Positions 47,375-57,700 of a stretch of 64,000 nucleotides of DNA are shown here, in pieces (positions within the stretch are counted from its first letter, which is position 1; the number at the start of each line of letters is the position of its first letter). This DNA comes from Micromonospora olivasterospora (GTDB lineage: Bacteria; Actinomycetota; Actinomycetes; Mycobacteriales; Micromonosporaceae): positions 3,224,001 through 3,288,000 of the forward strand of contig NZ_VLKE01000001.1 in the NCBI RefSeq assembly GCF_007830265.1. The letters run 5' to 3'. Under the pieces are notes generated by a model. The model made no database searches. It saw only the letters and a program-made list of their open reading frames with translations, and was not told the DNA's origin. A program made the position numbers and the translations under genes.

Positions 47375-47569
47375 CAGGAGCACCTCGGTTGGTACGACGT
47401 GGACTGACGTTCGTGGCCCGCTCGGCGGGCGATGGGGTGCGGGATACCCGGTGCCGAACCCGGGGGGAACGTCGTGCCGCCAGCGGTGTGGCCGGCCGGT
47501 CGACGGCGTCGAGGACGGCAGCCGGCGGCGGGCTCGCGACGAGCCGCGCGGCGCCGGAGGGCGCGGGGA

Positions 47570-48034
47570 TCAGCGCCGGGGCGGCCCGCGGCGGGCGACG
47601 GCGTCCCGGGTGAAGTCGGCGGCCGGCCGGTCGACCGCGCCGGTCACCGGCGCCGCGACGGACGCCGGCCGTGCGGGGAGGGCGGGCCGGGCCTGCGGGA
47701 GGGCCGCGTCCGCGGGCAGCGCGGCGGCCGGGGCGCGCCCAGGGCGCAGCTCGTCGGGCCGGCTGGCCACCACGACGGGACGGGCCGCCCCGGCGGGCGT
47801 GGCGGCGGCCGGGACCGCGGTCGCGGCGCCGAGGCCGACCGCGAGGACCAGGGCGGTCAGCGCGAGGCGACCCAGCTCCCGGACCCGGCGCAGGCGCACC
47901 GGCCACGGCGGAGCGGCCACCCGCGGATGCGCCAACCGGGGCGAACGGAGCCGGCGCAGCCGCGTCGACCAGGCCGGGGCAGCCCCGTGCGGCATCGCCG
48001 GCCGGACGGGGCGGGCGAATGCGACGGACTGCAC
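47570..48034 (-). CDS. Hypothetical exported or membrane protein, low confidence
   Basis: The product would have about 154 residues from a GTG at 48034. A basic N-terminus is followed by one hydrophobic segment (LGRLALTALVLAVGLGAATA) and an Ala/Pro-rich tail. No family is recognised. Composition alone supports coding and the frame could be spurious. Confidence 0.4.
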   Translation of the reverse strand: MQSVAFARPVRPAMPHGAAPAWSTRLRRLRSPRLAHPRVAAPPWPVRLRRVRELGRLALTALVLAVGLGAATAVPAAATPAGAARPVVVASRPDELRPGRAPAAALPADAALPQARPALPARPASVAAPVTGAVDRPAADFTRDAVARRGPPRR

Positions 48035-48180
48035 CCCACCAAGGTAGCCGGGTTGTCGGGGACCCGCAGCTTCACCGGCGTGTCGCGCGGGTGAGCCGGG
48101 CCACCACCGGAGTGGACGGTCGCGGCCCGGCGGGCCGCCCCGTCCGCCGTGCTCCCGCTGATGGTGGCGGACGAAACGGC

Positions 48181-48213
48181 GCGGCACCCCTCCCGCAGGT
48201 GGAGGGGCGCCGC
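48181..48213 (-). terminator. Hairpin after the PPE-like ESX gene
   Basis: GCGGCACCCCTCC pairs with GGAGGGGCGCCGC with one mismatch around a 7-nt loop. It lies 22 bp past the stop of the leftward ESX gene. Confidence 0.7.
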
Positions 48214-48234
48214 GCCGGACGGGTGAAAGAAGAA

Positions 48235-49467
48235 TCAGCTCGCCCCGAGGACCGGCGGGGCGGCGGTCTCGCCGTCGCTCCAGACCATCTCGTCCTCGGT
48301 CAGCCAGGTCAGCCGCTCGGCGGACTCATCCTCGTCGCCGTGGCCGTGCCCGCCGAGCAGGCCAGCCCGGTTACCGGCCGCGCCGGCCTTGCCCAGCTGG
48401 GCCCGACCCACGCCCGTCGCCGCGCGGTTGTCCGCCGCCGGCGTGGGGCCGGCCGGGCGGGCCGCCGGCGCGGTCGCGCCGCTGCCGGACCCGGCCAGCA
48501 CACCGGTGCCACCCGCGATCAGGCCGCCCGCCGCGGCGCCGACGGGCGCGCCGAAGAGCAACCCGGACCCGGACGTGCTGGCGCCGCCCCCGGCCAGGCC
48601 CGTCGTGGTCGGCCCGCCCGCGACCGGCAGTGGGCTGGCCAGCGACGGGTCCGCGCCGGCGAGGGAGGTGCCGGTGCCCGGGTAGGTGCCGGTGCCGGTG
48701 CCGCCGATCGTGCCACCCCCGGTGGTGCCACCGCCGGTGTCCCCGCCGGGCAGGCCCGAACCGCCGGTCGGGCCGTGCGCCGGGCTCTTCGGAGCGGCCA
48801 TCGTCTTGTGGCCGGTCGTCGGGGAGCCGCCGGTGCCTCCGACGGAGCCGGGCGTGGTGGCCCCGGGGCCGGCCGACGGCGTCGTCGTGTCCGTGTCGGG
48901 GTGGTACGGCAGATCCTCGTGCGGGTCGGGCGGCGAGACCATGCGCCCGTACGCGGACAGGTCGTAGCCGGCGGCGAGCTCGGAGACGACCTGCACCATC
49001 CGCTGGTGTGCCTTCTCCTGCTCCTCCTTGTCCTGCTGGTGCCCGACGATACCGCCGACGATCGCGCCGGGCAGGCCGAACATGGCCCCACCCTTCACCG
49101 CGCCCGAGACGGCCTTGTCGTGGTCGTCGGTCTCCTCCGGGCTCTCGGCCTTCTTCTGCGCCGTGCGCAGGTGGGTAGCCATCAGGGTCAGGCCCTGCCG
49201 GACGTCGGCCATCCCCTCCGAGAGGGTGGTCGAGTAGTCGACGATCAGCGACAGTCGGCGCTGGAACTCGCGACCGGCGTCGCCCGTCCAGGTGTTGCCC
49301 AGCTTCTCCAGGTCGCCCTTCAGGTCGCGGGCGAGGTCGTCGAGGGTGCCCTTCATCGAGTCCCACCCCGCGGCCAGCCCGTCGATCTGGGTCGGGTCGC
49401 CGGCGTTCACGCCGTCGTAGAGCTCCTTGTGGCTGACGTGCTGGTAGCGCGCGGTGTACTCAGACAC
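48235..49467 (-). CDS. PPE/WXG-like T7SS protein with Gly-rich tail
   Basis: This 410-residue protein begins with a helical hairpin domain holding a WTG turn (NTWTGDAGREF) of the WXG100/PPE kind. A short Ala/Gly hydrophobic stretch and a long Gly/Thr/Pro-rich, probably disordered region follow. The last 25 residues, RLTWLTEDEMVWSDGETA then PPVLG, resemble the tail of the protein at 61814. It overlaps its upstream partner by 8 bp. It is a likely secreted substrate or structural component. Confidence 0.82.
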   Translation of the reverse strand: MSEYTARYQHVSHKELYDGVNAGDPTQIDGLAAGWDSMKGTLDDLARDLKGDLEKLGNTWTGDAGREFQRRLSLIVDYSTTLSEGMADVRQGLTLMATHLRTAQKKAESPEETDDHDKAVSGAVKGGAMFGLPGAIVGGIVGHQQDKEEQEKAHQRMVQVVSELAAGYDLSAYGRMVSPPDPHEDLPYHPDTDTTTPSAGPGATTPGSVGGTGGSPTTGHKTMAAPKSPAHGPTGGSGLPGGDTGGGTTGGGTIGGTGTGTYPGTGTSLAGADPSLASPLPVAGGPTTTGLAGGGASTSGSGLLFGAPVGAAAGGLIAGGTGVLAGSGSGATAPAARPAGPTPAADNRAATGVGRAQLGKAGAAGNRAGLLGGHGHGDEDESAERLTWLTEDEMVWSDGETAAPPVLGAS

Positions 49468-49828
49468 GCGGGTCCTCCTGCCTGCCCAGTGCGTCGTCGA
49501 CGCCGCTCAGCGCGGCGGCGATGTCGGCCGAGTTGGCCGCGTTGCGCGCCTCGGTGGTCCGGTAGTTGGTCAGGATCGTGCTGGTCGCCTTCTGCGCGGC
49601 CTTGACCGCGTCACGGAGCCGCTGGACCTGCTGGGCGTAGCTCAGGTGAAGCTGGCTGTACCGTTGGGCGTTGCTCGTGCCGTCGGCGAACGTGCCCAGC
49701 GTCGGGGGGCGGCACTGCAGCTCGGTGTTGAGCTTCTTGAGCACGGCCTCGGCCTCGCTGAGCCGACCGGCCAACCGCTGGTGGAAGTCCTCTAGGGAGA
49801 GTACGTCGACTGTCGTGCGCCCGGTCAT
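49460..49828 (-). CDS. Small helical ESX-associated protein
   Basis: This 122-residue protein is mostly helical (LEDFHQRLAGRLSEAEAVL and AQQVQRLRDAVKAAQKA). It lies between eccB and the PPE-like gene in one leftward operon, so it is probably the secretion partner of the latter. It lacks a clear WXG motif. ATG at 49828 follows GGGGATG; the longer frame has no ribosome site. Confidence 0.75.
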   Translation of the reverse strand: MTGRTTVDVLSLEDFHQRLAGRLSEAEAVLKKLNTELQCRPPTLGTFADGTSNAQRYSQLHLSYAQQVQRLRDAVKAAQKATSTILTNYRTTEARNAANSADIAAALSGVDDALGRQEDPRV

Positions 49829-49933
49829 GGCAGCATCCCCGTAGTCCTCGTCGATAACCGTTGGCGTGATCAGGTTAGTCGACGCCCCGCCAACCGGGCG
49901 ACCCGGCGAGGCGAAGACGCTCATCTACTGTGG

Positions 49934-51549
49934 TCAGCCCCCGCTGGACGGGGCCCGGCTCGTCCCGGTCGACCCGCCGTCCGCGGTGGGGCCGGCCCCG
50001 CCCGTCGGCGTCCGGCTCGTACCCGCCGCCGGGTCGCCCGAGCGGCCGTCCGGCGTACCGCTCGCCTCGGGGCTCGCGCTCCGGCTCGCCTCCGGGACGC
50101 GCTCCGGCTCGGGCTCGACGCCGGCGTGCGGCCCGCCCCGTCGGACGTCGTGGCGCCCGGGGCGAAGTAGTTGAAGGCGTCCTTGCGCCTCAGGGTGGGG
50201 CCGGTCGGGATCAGCGACAGCAGCGACGCGGGCACCGCCAGCGGGGTCACGCCCTCGTACCCGAGCGCCTGCTGCGCCTCCGCGTCGAGCGGGTAGCGCA
50301 CGCCCTGGGCGCCGATGAGGTAGACCGTCGCGCCCGCCGCGCCGGTGCCGCCCTCGCCGGCCCCCGGCGCCGCCTGCGCCAGCACGCCCTTGCCGCCCGG
50401 CAGCAGCACCTGTTCGGCGGTGCGGACCGCGTCCCGGGCACTCTGCCGGACGGGCAGGGCGGGGCCGTTCAGTTCGGCCGGCAACCGGTCGAAGACCTCC
50501 AGCGTGGTGACGGGCGGCCCGCCCGGGGCGCCCCTGCGGTACGTCGCGCAGAGCACCGTCTGGCCTGCCCGGACCGGCTGCAGCGTCGGCAGCGCCTGCG
50601 GCGTGCCCTCCGCGTCCAGCCGCTGGTCGGTGAACAGCCGGCCGGCCTGGTCCGGGGTGATCTCGGTGATCCGGCGGCCGTCGCGCTGCAGCAGCAGGGC
50701 CGTCACCTCGCCGATCTGCGCCAGCCCTTCCCGAGTCAGCACGTAGTGCAGCCCGGCGGCGCGGAACACCTCGCCGACCCGAGCCCGCCCGTCGCCCACG
50801 GTGAACCGGCTGACCTCCCCGTCGCCCGGGATGTCGGGCTCCCGGAGCACGGGCCCCGCCGGCACGGCGTTGAGCAACTGCTCGCCGACGTTCAGCGCGG
50901 GCGCGCCGGCCATCTTCAGCGCCGCGATCGCCGGGTCGCCGCCGGCGATGCGCAGCCGCGCGTCGCGGGTGAGCAGGTACCGCTCCCCGCCGGCGGTCAC
51001 CAGCACCCCGCGCTCGCCCAGCGGCGTGCCGCCGGAGAGCGGGCGGTCGATCGCGACCCGGGTCGTGGAGCGGCGCGGGTCGGCCGGGTCCGGCACGTCG
51101 CAGACCGACCACGGCAACTCGACCAGCGACTTGGGCTCCGGCAGCGCGTCCGGGGCGCCGACGATCCCGACCGTACGGCCGCGCGGCCGGTCCGCGATCG
51201 ACGCCTGCGACATGGTCCGTACGGCCGGCTGTGGCTCGTTGAGGATCAGCCGCGCCGAGGCGTAGTTCAGGGTCGGGTGCAGCAGCCCCTCGACGTAGAC
51301 GTACGTCGCCCCGGTCTCCCGCTCGATCACCAGGGTGTTCTCCTCGAGCGGGGCGGCGTTGCCGGTGAGCTGGCCGTACGCGCCGACGCCGCCGAGCACG
51401 ACCGCCGCGGCCACCACGCTGCCCACGACGGCCAGGCCCAACCGCCGCATCGGCAGGTTGGTGGTCTCCGGGTCGCCGGAGAGCAGCGCGGAGACGATCC
51501 GGCGGGTGACGAAGCGGTACGCCTGCACCTGGTCGCGGCGGGTCCGCAT
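49934..51549 (-). CDS. eccB: T7SS core protein EccB, frameshifted in the C-terminal tail
   Basis: EccB forms part of the ESX membrane complex with EccC, EccD and EccE and lies mostly in the periplasm. The N-terminus MRTRRDQVQAYRFVTRRIVSAL, a single membrane helix and repeat domains such as DRPLSGGTPLGERGVLV and YVLTREGLAQIG are characteristic. ATG at 51549 follows GGAGG. After residue about 465 the main frame becomes Arg-rich, while the -1 frame gives an acidic, Pro/Ser/Gly-rich tail (AGVEPEPERVPEAS) ending at 49934. One extra base in the run at 50136-50139 restores 538 residues. Confidence 0.88.
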
Positions 51550-51700
51550 GACTTACCTCCGGCGGGGGTGGGTCCGGCGGCGATCAGGTCCAAGCTCCGC
51601 CGCGGGCTTCCCTACGATAAGGGGCCGCCGGACGCGGATCGGGACCACCGCCCGCCCGGCGCCGCCCTGGGAAGCCAGCTGTTCAGAAGGGACGCCACCG

Positions 51701-52894
51701 ATGACGCAGGTCCAGGCGCCACCCGGTCGTACGGCCGCCGGCCCGGCCGGCCCGCCCGCGCGGTCGGCGCCGCCCGACCGTACGGTCACCCCGGCGGACC
51801 GCCGCAGCCGCGGCCGGCTCGGGCCGGTCGTGGTGGGGCAGCTCGTCGTTTTGGAGCTCTGCGCGGTGGCCGTGTACGCCGTGCTCGGCCGCCCGGACTG
51901 GCTGGTCGCCGCCGTCGCGGTGCCGGCGGTGGCGCTGGTCGTCGCCGCCTTCGCCCGCCGCGGCGGCCGCTGGTGGTACGAGGACCTGCTGCTGCGCCGC
52001 CGGTTGCGGCGCCGCCGGGACCGGGCGCGGGCGGCGGTGCACGCCGGCGGACCGGACGACTCCCGGCTGGCCGCCCTCGCGCCGGAGCTGACCGTCATCG
52101 AGCTGACCGAGCGGGGCACCCGGCTCGGAATCGGCCAGGACGGGCAGGGCTGGTTCGCGGCGGTGGCGCTGAACCCCCGTCCCGGCGCGCCCGCCGGCTC
52201 GGTCGACGCGGCGGCGGTGGACCGGGCGCTGGCCGTGCTGGCCGAGTTCTCCGCACCGGTCTCCCTCACCCAGGTGGTCTCGCACACGCTGGTCTGGTAT
52301 CCGGCGCCCGGCGCGCCCCCGGCCGCCCACCGCAGCGTCTGGGTGGCGGTCCGCCTCACCGTCCGGGACGCCCGGACCGAGGCGGTGACCCGGGGCGGCG
52401 GGATGCTCGGCGTGCACCGGACCGTCGCGACGGCTGTGGGCCGGCTCGGCAAGGCGCTGAACGCCGCCGGTCTGAGCCACCGCGTCCTCGGTCGGGACGA
52501 GCTGCGCGCCGCCGTGGTCTCGGCGGCCGGCGTGGACCTCGCGTCCGCGCCGCAGGCGGAGACCTGGACGGGGCTGCGCGGCGGCGGCTGGACACAGCGC
52601 TGCCTGGCCCTGCGGGCCCGGCCCGGGGTCCCCTGGGGCGCCCTGGTGGATGCCGTGACCGCGACCTCGGCTCCCTCGCACACCCTCGCCGCCGTGGTGC
52701 GCCCCGGCGCCCGGCCGGCCCCGCTGCTGCGCGTGGCGGCCCCGGCCGACCACATCGAGGAGCTGGTGAAGGTGGTCCGGGACGTGGCGCGGCGCGGTGG
52801 CGTCCCGACCCGCCCCGTGGACGGGGAGCACGGCCCCGGCGTCTACGCCACCGCCCCGGTCGCCCTCCGCGTCGCCGACCTCCCCGCCGACTGA
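51701..52894 (+). CDS. eccE: T7SS core protein EccE
   Basis: This 397-residue protein has two hydrophobic helices (residues 40-80) followed by an EccE domain: RGGRWWYEDLLLRRRLRRRR, then IGQDGQGWFAAVAL and later SHTLAAVV. EccE sits at the periphery of the ESX membrane complex. The gene faces away from eccB across 151 bp and converges on eccD, unlike the mycobacterial order. It ends in the C-rich side of the 52895-53143 element. Confidence 0.88.
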   Translation: MTQVQAPPGRTAAGPAGPPARSAPPDRTVTPADRRSRGRLGPVVVGQLVVLELCAVAVYAVLGRPDWLVAAVAVPAVALVVAAFARRGGRWWYEDLLLRRRLRRRRDRARAAVHAGGPDDSRLAALAPELTVIELTERGTRLGIGQDGQGWFAAVALNPRPGAPAGSVDAAAVDRALAVLAEFSAPVSLTQVVSHTLVWYPAPGAPPAAHRSVWVAVRLTVRDARTEAVTRGGGMLGVHRTVATAVGRLGKALNAAGLSHRVLGRDELRAAVVSAAGVDLASAPQAETWTGLRGGGWTQRCLALRARPGVPWGALVDAVTATSAPSHTLAAVVRPGARPAPLLRVAAPADHIEELVKVVRDVARRGGVPTRPVDGEHGPGVYATAPVALRVADLPAD

Positions 52895-53143
52895 TCCCCC
52901 ACCCCACCCCACCCCACCCCACCCCACCCCCACCCCACCCCACCCCACCCCGGCCCACCCCCCACCCCACCCCCTCCGGCGATCTTGCACTTTGTGCCCC
53001 GACGAACCGGGGTGAAAAGGGCATCACGGGGGCCGAAAGTGCAAGATCGCCGCGGCCCGGGTGGGGCGCGCCGGGGGTGGGGGCGCGGCGGGGGAGGGGT
53101 GGGGTGGGGGAGGGGTGGGGTGGGGTGGGGTGGGGAGAGGGAG
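52895..53143. repeat. (CCCCA)n - inverted repeat - (TGGGG)n element between convergent eccE and eccD
   Basis: The left third (about 52899-52976) is CCCCA/CCCCCA repeats. At the centre a perfect 17-bp inverted repeat (CGGCGATCTTGCACTTT at 52977-52993, complement at 53036-53052) encloses a 42-nt loop with its own CCCCG/CGGGG stem. The right third (about 53060-53142) is TGGGG-rich. The whole element is nearly self-complementary. Either transcript would end in a hairpin followed by a G-rich, quadruplex-capable run, so a bidirectional terminator is the simplest role. Confidence 0.85.
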
Positions 53144-54541
53144 TCAGGGGCGGAGGTTGACGATCCAGCCGTACAGGCCGCAGACCCAGACGGCGAGCGG
53201 GACCAGCGAGATGATCAGCAGGATCTCGACGATGTCCAGCAGCCGGCCCCAGACCGGCGAGATCCGCTTGCCGGCCACCGTGAGGCCGTAGATCAGGCTG
53301 ACCACGGCGGCCAGCACCAGGCCGCCGAGAACGACCCCGAGCTTCACCGCCGTCGAGCCCCCCGCGAAGGTGGCCGCCGCGGTCAGGCCGAGCCCGAGGG
53401 CACCGGCGAACAGCACGGGGACGCGCAGGGCGCGGCCGATGAACGGGCGGGCGCGCAGCAGCGACAGCAGGGCCAGCACCAGGCAGAGCAGCACGGCCGG
53501 CAGTCGGCCGTCCAGGGCGAGGATCACCTCGCCGCCGAGCACCAGCAGCCCCACGGTCCAGAGCAGGCCGGTGAGGAACGCGTCGGCCCGCTCGCTGAGC
53601 CGCAGCACCCGGCGGCCGTCGACGCTCTCGGTGTCGTTCTTCAGGTCGTCCGGCCCGGTCGGGATGGACGGCACCGGGAGCCGGGCGAGCCGGTAGGCCG
53701 CCATCGGCAGGGCCGGCACGACGGCGAACGCGACCGTGGCCACCACCGCCGCGGCGGCCGACGCGCCCACGCCGAAGGCCAGGCTGACCACCGCGCCGAG
53801 GCCGACCGCGCCGGCGACCGCCGTCGCGCCGAAGAACAGCGGCGCCCGATCCCCGACGGCGAGTACCGCCACCGCCCCGAACACCACCACCGCGGTCGCG
53901 GCGAGCAGCAGGTGGGGCGCGGCCAGCTCGGTCAGTCGGCGGTCCCCCGCCAGCACCAGCAGGCCGCCGACCGCGGCGTACCCGAGGCCGACCACGGCGA
54001 GCACGGAACCCGTGCGGCTGTCGCCCACCGCCCGCGACAGCACGGCGGCGCTCACCACCAGGCCGAGCGCGACCAGCAGGGCGACGAGCGCCCCGGGCAG
54101 CTGCGGCGGGCCGGCGAGCAGCGCCGCCAGCGCGCCGGCCCCCAGCGCCGCCGCCGCGAACAGCACCGCGAAGGACCGCGTCGTGCCGACCTGCCAGGTG
54201 CCCGGCCGCTGGTTCGTGGCCGTGGCGACCGCGTCGACCACGTCGTCGAAGACGATCTCCGGCGCCGCCGCCGCGCGGGGGTTGAAGTACAGCACCTCGC
54301 CGTCGCGGATGCCCAGCTGGGCTGGGGTACGCCCGCCGTCGAGCGGCTGCCCGCCGAGCCGGGACAGGCTCCAGCCGCCGTGCCGTACCCCCTCGTCGGC
54401 GAGGTCCTCGCCGGCGTACCGGAGCAGGGTCGGCAGCAGGTCTGCCAGCGGGACGTCCGAGGGTAGGGCGAGGTCCATCCGGGTCCGGGGAGCCACGATG
54501 GTGATCCGGCTCAGACCACCCGTCGCCGTCTTCGTCGCCAC
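53144..54541 (-). CDS. eccD: T7SS core protein EccD
   Basis: This 465-residue protein joins an N-terminal ubiquitin-like YukD domain (about residues 10-90, [19 protein letters not shown]) to about eleven membrane helices, as EccD of the ESX complex. GTG at 54541 follows GAGGAGG. It is read away from eccC across 240 bp and toward eccE. Confidence 0.93.
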   Translation of the reverse strand: MATKTATGGLSRITIVAPRTRMDLALPSDVPLADLLPTLLRYAGEDLADEGVRHGGWSLSRLGGQPLDGGRTPAQLGIRDGEVLYFNPRAAAAPEIVFDDVVDAVATATNQRPGTWQVGTTRSFAVLFAAAALGAGALAALLAGPPQLPGALVALLVALGLVVSAAVLSRAVGDSRTGSVLAVVGLGYAAVGGLLVLAGDRRLTELAAPHLLLAATAVVVFGAVAVLAVGDRAPLFFGATAVAGAVGLGAVVSLAFGVGASAAAAVVATVAFAVVPALPMAAYRLARLPVPSIPTGPDDLKNDTESVDGRRVLRLSERADAFLTGLLWTVGLLVLGGEVILALDGRLPAVLLCLVLALLSLLRARPFIGRALRVPVLFAGALGLGLTAAATFAGGSTAVKLGVVLGGLVLAAVVSLIYGLTVAGKRISPVWGRLLDIVEILLIISLVPLAVWVCGLYGWIVNLRP

Positions 54542-54781
54542 TGTGGCCTCCTCGCGCTCGCCTACGATGCACCCGCCGGGCGGCACCATCCCCCGTGGGT
54601 CCACGACGCCCACGGGAGATTACCTAGGATGGCGTCCGCGTACGATGCCCACCCGACGGCCCGCGCTCCGGCGGGCAGCACCGCAAGCCCGCCGGGCCGA
54701 ACAGCGTCGTCGTGCCACCCCCGGTCGCACGTCACGCCGGGCCGGTCGGCGTCCGGGCCGCTTCTGGGGGAGGAGACAGCC

Positions 54782-57700
54782 GTGAGCACCGTCGTGTTCC
54801 GCCGGCTTCCGCGCCAACCGGGGCCCGCCCTGCCGCGCGGCGAGGTGCTGCTGGAGTCCCCGCCGGAGCTGCCCGAGCAGACCCCCCGGGGCATGGGGCA
54901 GCTGCTGATGATCCTGCCGATGGTCTGCGGCGTGGGCGCGATGGCGTTCCTCTACGCGGGCCGGGGCGGCGGGATGATGACGTACGTCGCCGGTGGGCTC
55001 TTCGGCGTCTCGATGCTCGGCATGGCGATCGGCACGCTGGCCCACGGCGGCGGCGACGCGAAGGCCGAGCTGAACGCCGAGCGCCGCGACTACATGCGCT
55101 ACCTGGCCCAGATGCGCAAGCGCACCCGGCGCGCGGCCGAGCAGCAGCGGGCCGCGATGACCTGGCGGCACCCGGAGCCGGACGCGCTCTGGTCGATCGC
55201 CGCCTCCCGCCGGCTGTGGGAGCGGCGAATCACCGAGGACGACTTCGGCGAGGCCCGGATCGCGGTCGGCCCGCAGCGGCTGGCGGTGGAGATCGTGCCC
55301 CCGGAGACGAAGCCGGTCGAGGACCTGGAGCCGATGAGCGCGATCGCGCTGCGCCGGTTCGTCCGCGCCCACTCCACCGTGCCGGACCTGCCCACCGCGC
55401 TGTCGGTACGGGCGTTCTCCCGGGTGGTGCTGCGCGGCGACCGGGAACCGGTGCTCGACCTGGCCCGGGCGGTACTCGGCCAGCTCGTCACGTTCCACGC
55501 CCCGGACGACCTGATCGTCGCGGTGGTCGCCGCCCCGGACCGGCAGCCGGACTGGGACTGGGTGAAGTGGCTGCCGCACGCCCAGCACTCCGGTCGCGCG
55601 GACGCCGCCGGCGCCCACCGGCTCGTGTTCGCGACCCTGGCCGAGGCCGAGGAGGCCCTCGCCGAGGAGTTGGGTGGCCGGCCCCGGTTCGCCCCGGAGG
55701 CCAAGCCGCTGACCACCGCGCCGCACCTCGTCGTGCTGATCGACGGTGGCGAGGTCGCGGCCACCTGCCACCTGAACGGTCCGAGCCTGCTCGGCACCAC
55801 CGTCGTCGACCTCTCCGGCACCGTGCCCCGAGACGCCGGGCGCTGGCTGCTCTGCCTGGACGCGGGCGACGGCAGCTCGCTGGACCTCGTCCGCGGCGCG
55901 TCCTCGTCCCGCCTGGGCACACCGGACCGGCTGAGCGCGGCGGCGGCCGAGGGGCTGGCCCGGCAGATCGCCCCCTACCGGCTGTCCCAGCAGCAGGCCA
56001 GCACCGACGAGCCGCTGGCCCGCAGCATGGAGCTGCCGGACCTGCTCGGCGTCGGCGACGCCGCCACGGTGGACGTGCGGCAGACGTGGCGGCCGCGCAG
56101 CCAGCGGGACCGGCTGCGCATCCCGCTCGGCCTCGGGCCGGACGGCAACGTCGTGGAGCTGGACTTCAAGGAGTCGGCGCACGAGGGCATGGGCCCGCAC
56201 GGCCTGGTCATCGGCGCCACCGGCTCCGGCAAGAGCGAACTGCTCCGTACGGTGGTCGCCGCGCTCGCGGTGACCCACTCGTCGGAGGAGCTGAACTTCG
56301 TCCTGGTCGACTTCAAGGGCGGCGCCACCTTCGCCTCGCTGGACGCGCTGCCGCACACCAGCGCGGTGATCACCAACCTGTCCGACGAGCTGCCGCTGGT
56401 CGACCGGATGCGTGACGCCCTGGCCGGCGAGATGAACCGCCGGCAGGAGGTGCTGCGGGCGGCCGGCAACTACGTCTCCCGGTACGACTACGAGAAGGCG
56501 CGGGCCGCGGGCGAGCAGTTGGACCCGATGCCCAGCCTGCTCATCATCTGCGACGAGTTCAGCGAGCTGCTCGCCGCGAAGCCGGACTTCATCGACCTGT
56601 TCGTCATGATCGGCCGGCTGGGCCGGTCGCTCGGCGTGCACCTGCTCCTGGCCAGCCAGCGGCTGGAGGAGGGCAAGCTGCGCGGCCTCGACACGCACCT
56701 GTCGTACCGGATCGGTCTGCGCACCTTCTCGGCGGTGGAGAGCCGGATCGTGCTCGGCGTGCCGGACGCGTACGAGCTGCCCAGCGCGCCCGGCCACGGG
56801 TACCTGAAGACCGACACCGCCACCATGCTGCGGTTCCGGGCGGCGTACGTGTCGGGCCCGTACCGCACGCCGGGCCAGCAGGCGAAGTCGTCCCAGGCGC
56901 TGGTGCAGCGCCGGATCGTGCACTACGGCACCGAGTTCGTGCCGATGCGGGCCCCGGAACTGCCGGTGGAGCCGGTGGCCGAGCCGGAGCAGCCCGTCGA
57001 CGGCAAGGCCGTGGCGATGCTCGACGTGCTGATCGACCAGCTCAAGGGCAGGGGAAAGCCGGCCCACCAGGTCTGGCTGCCGCCGCTGTCCGAGCCGCCG
57101 AGCCTGCTCGACCTGCTCGCCCCGCTCAGGGTCGACCCCACGTACGGGCTGACCACCGACGGCTGGCAGGGGCGCGGCCGGCTCACCGTCCCGGTCGGCG
57201 TCGTCGACCGGCCGTACGAGCAGCGGCGCGACCCGATGATGGTGGAGCTGGCCGGGGCGGGCGGCAACGTGGTCATCGTCGGCGGCTCGCTCAGCGGCAA
57301 GAGCACCATGCTGCGCTCGATGCTCGCCTCGCTGGCGCTCACCCACACCCCGCGCGAGGTGCAGTTCTTCTGCCTGGACTTCGGGGGCGGCGCGCTGCGC
57401 AGCCTGGAGGGGCTGCCGCACGTCTCCGGCGTGGCCGGGCGGCGGGACACGGAGGCGGTCCGCCGCACCGTCGCCGAGGTAGTCGCCGTCATCGACGAGC
57501 GGGAGCAGCGGTTCGCCCAGCACGGCATCGACTCGGTGGCCGCGTACCGCCGCCGGCGGGCGGCCGGCGAGTTCGCCGACGACCCGTTCGGCGACGTCTT
57601 CCTCGTGGTGGACGGCTGGAACACGCTGCGCCAGGAGTACGAGGAGTTGGAGCAGACCGTCACCAACCTCGCCGGCCGGGGGCTGGGTTTCGGCGTGCAC

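Noticed and set aside
52895..53143. Telomere- or CRISPR-like array.
   Set aside because: CCCCA repeats resemble telomeric DNA but lie between two convergent genes in mid-chromosome sequence, and there are no spacers or cas genes.
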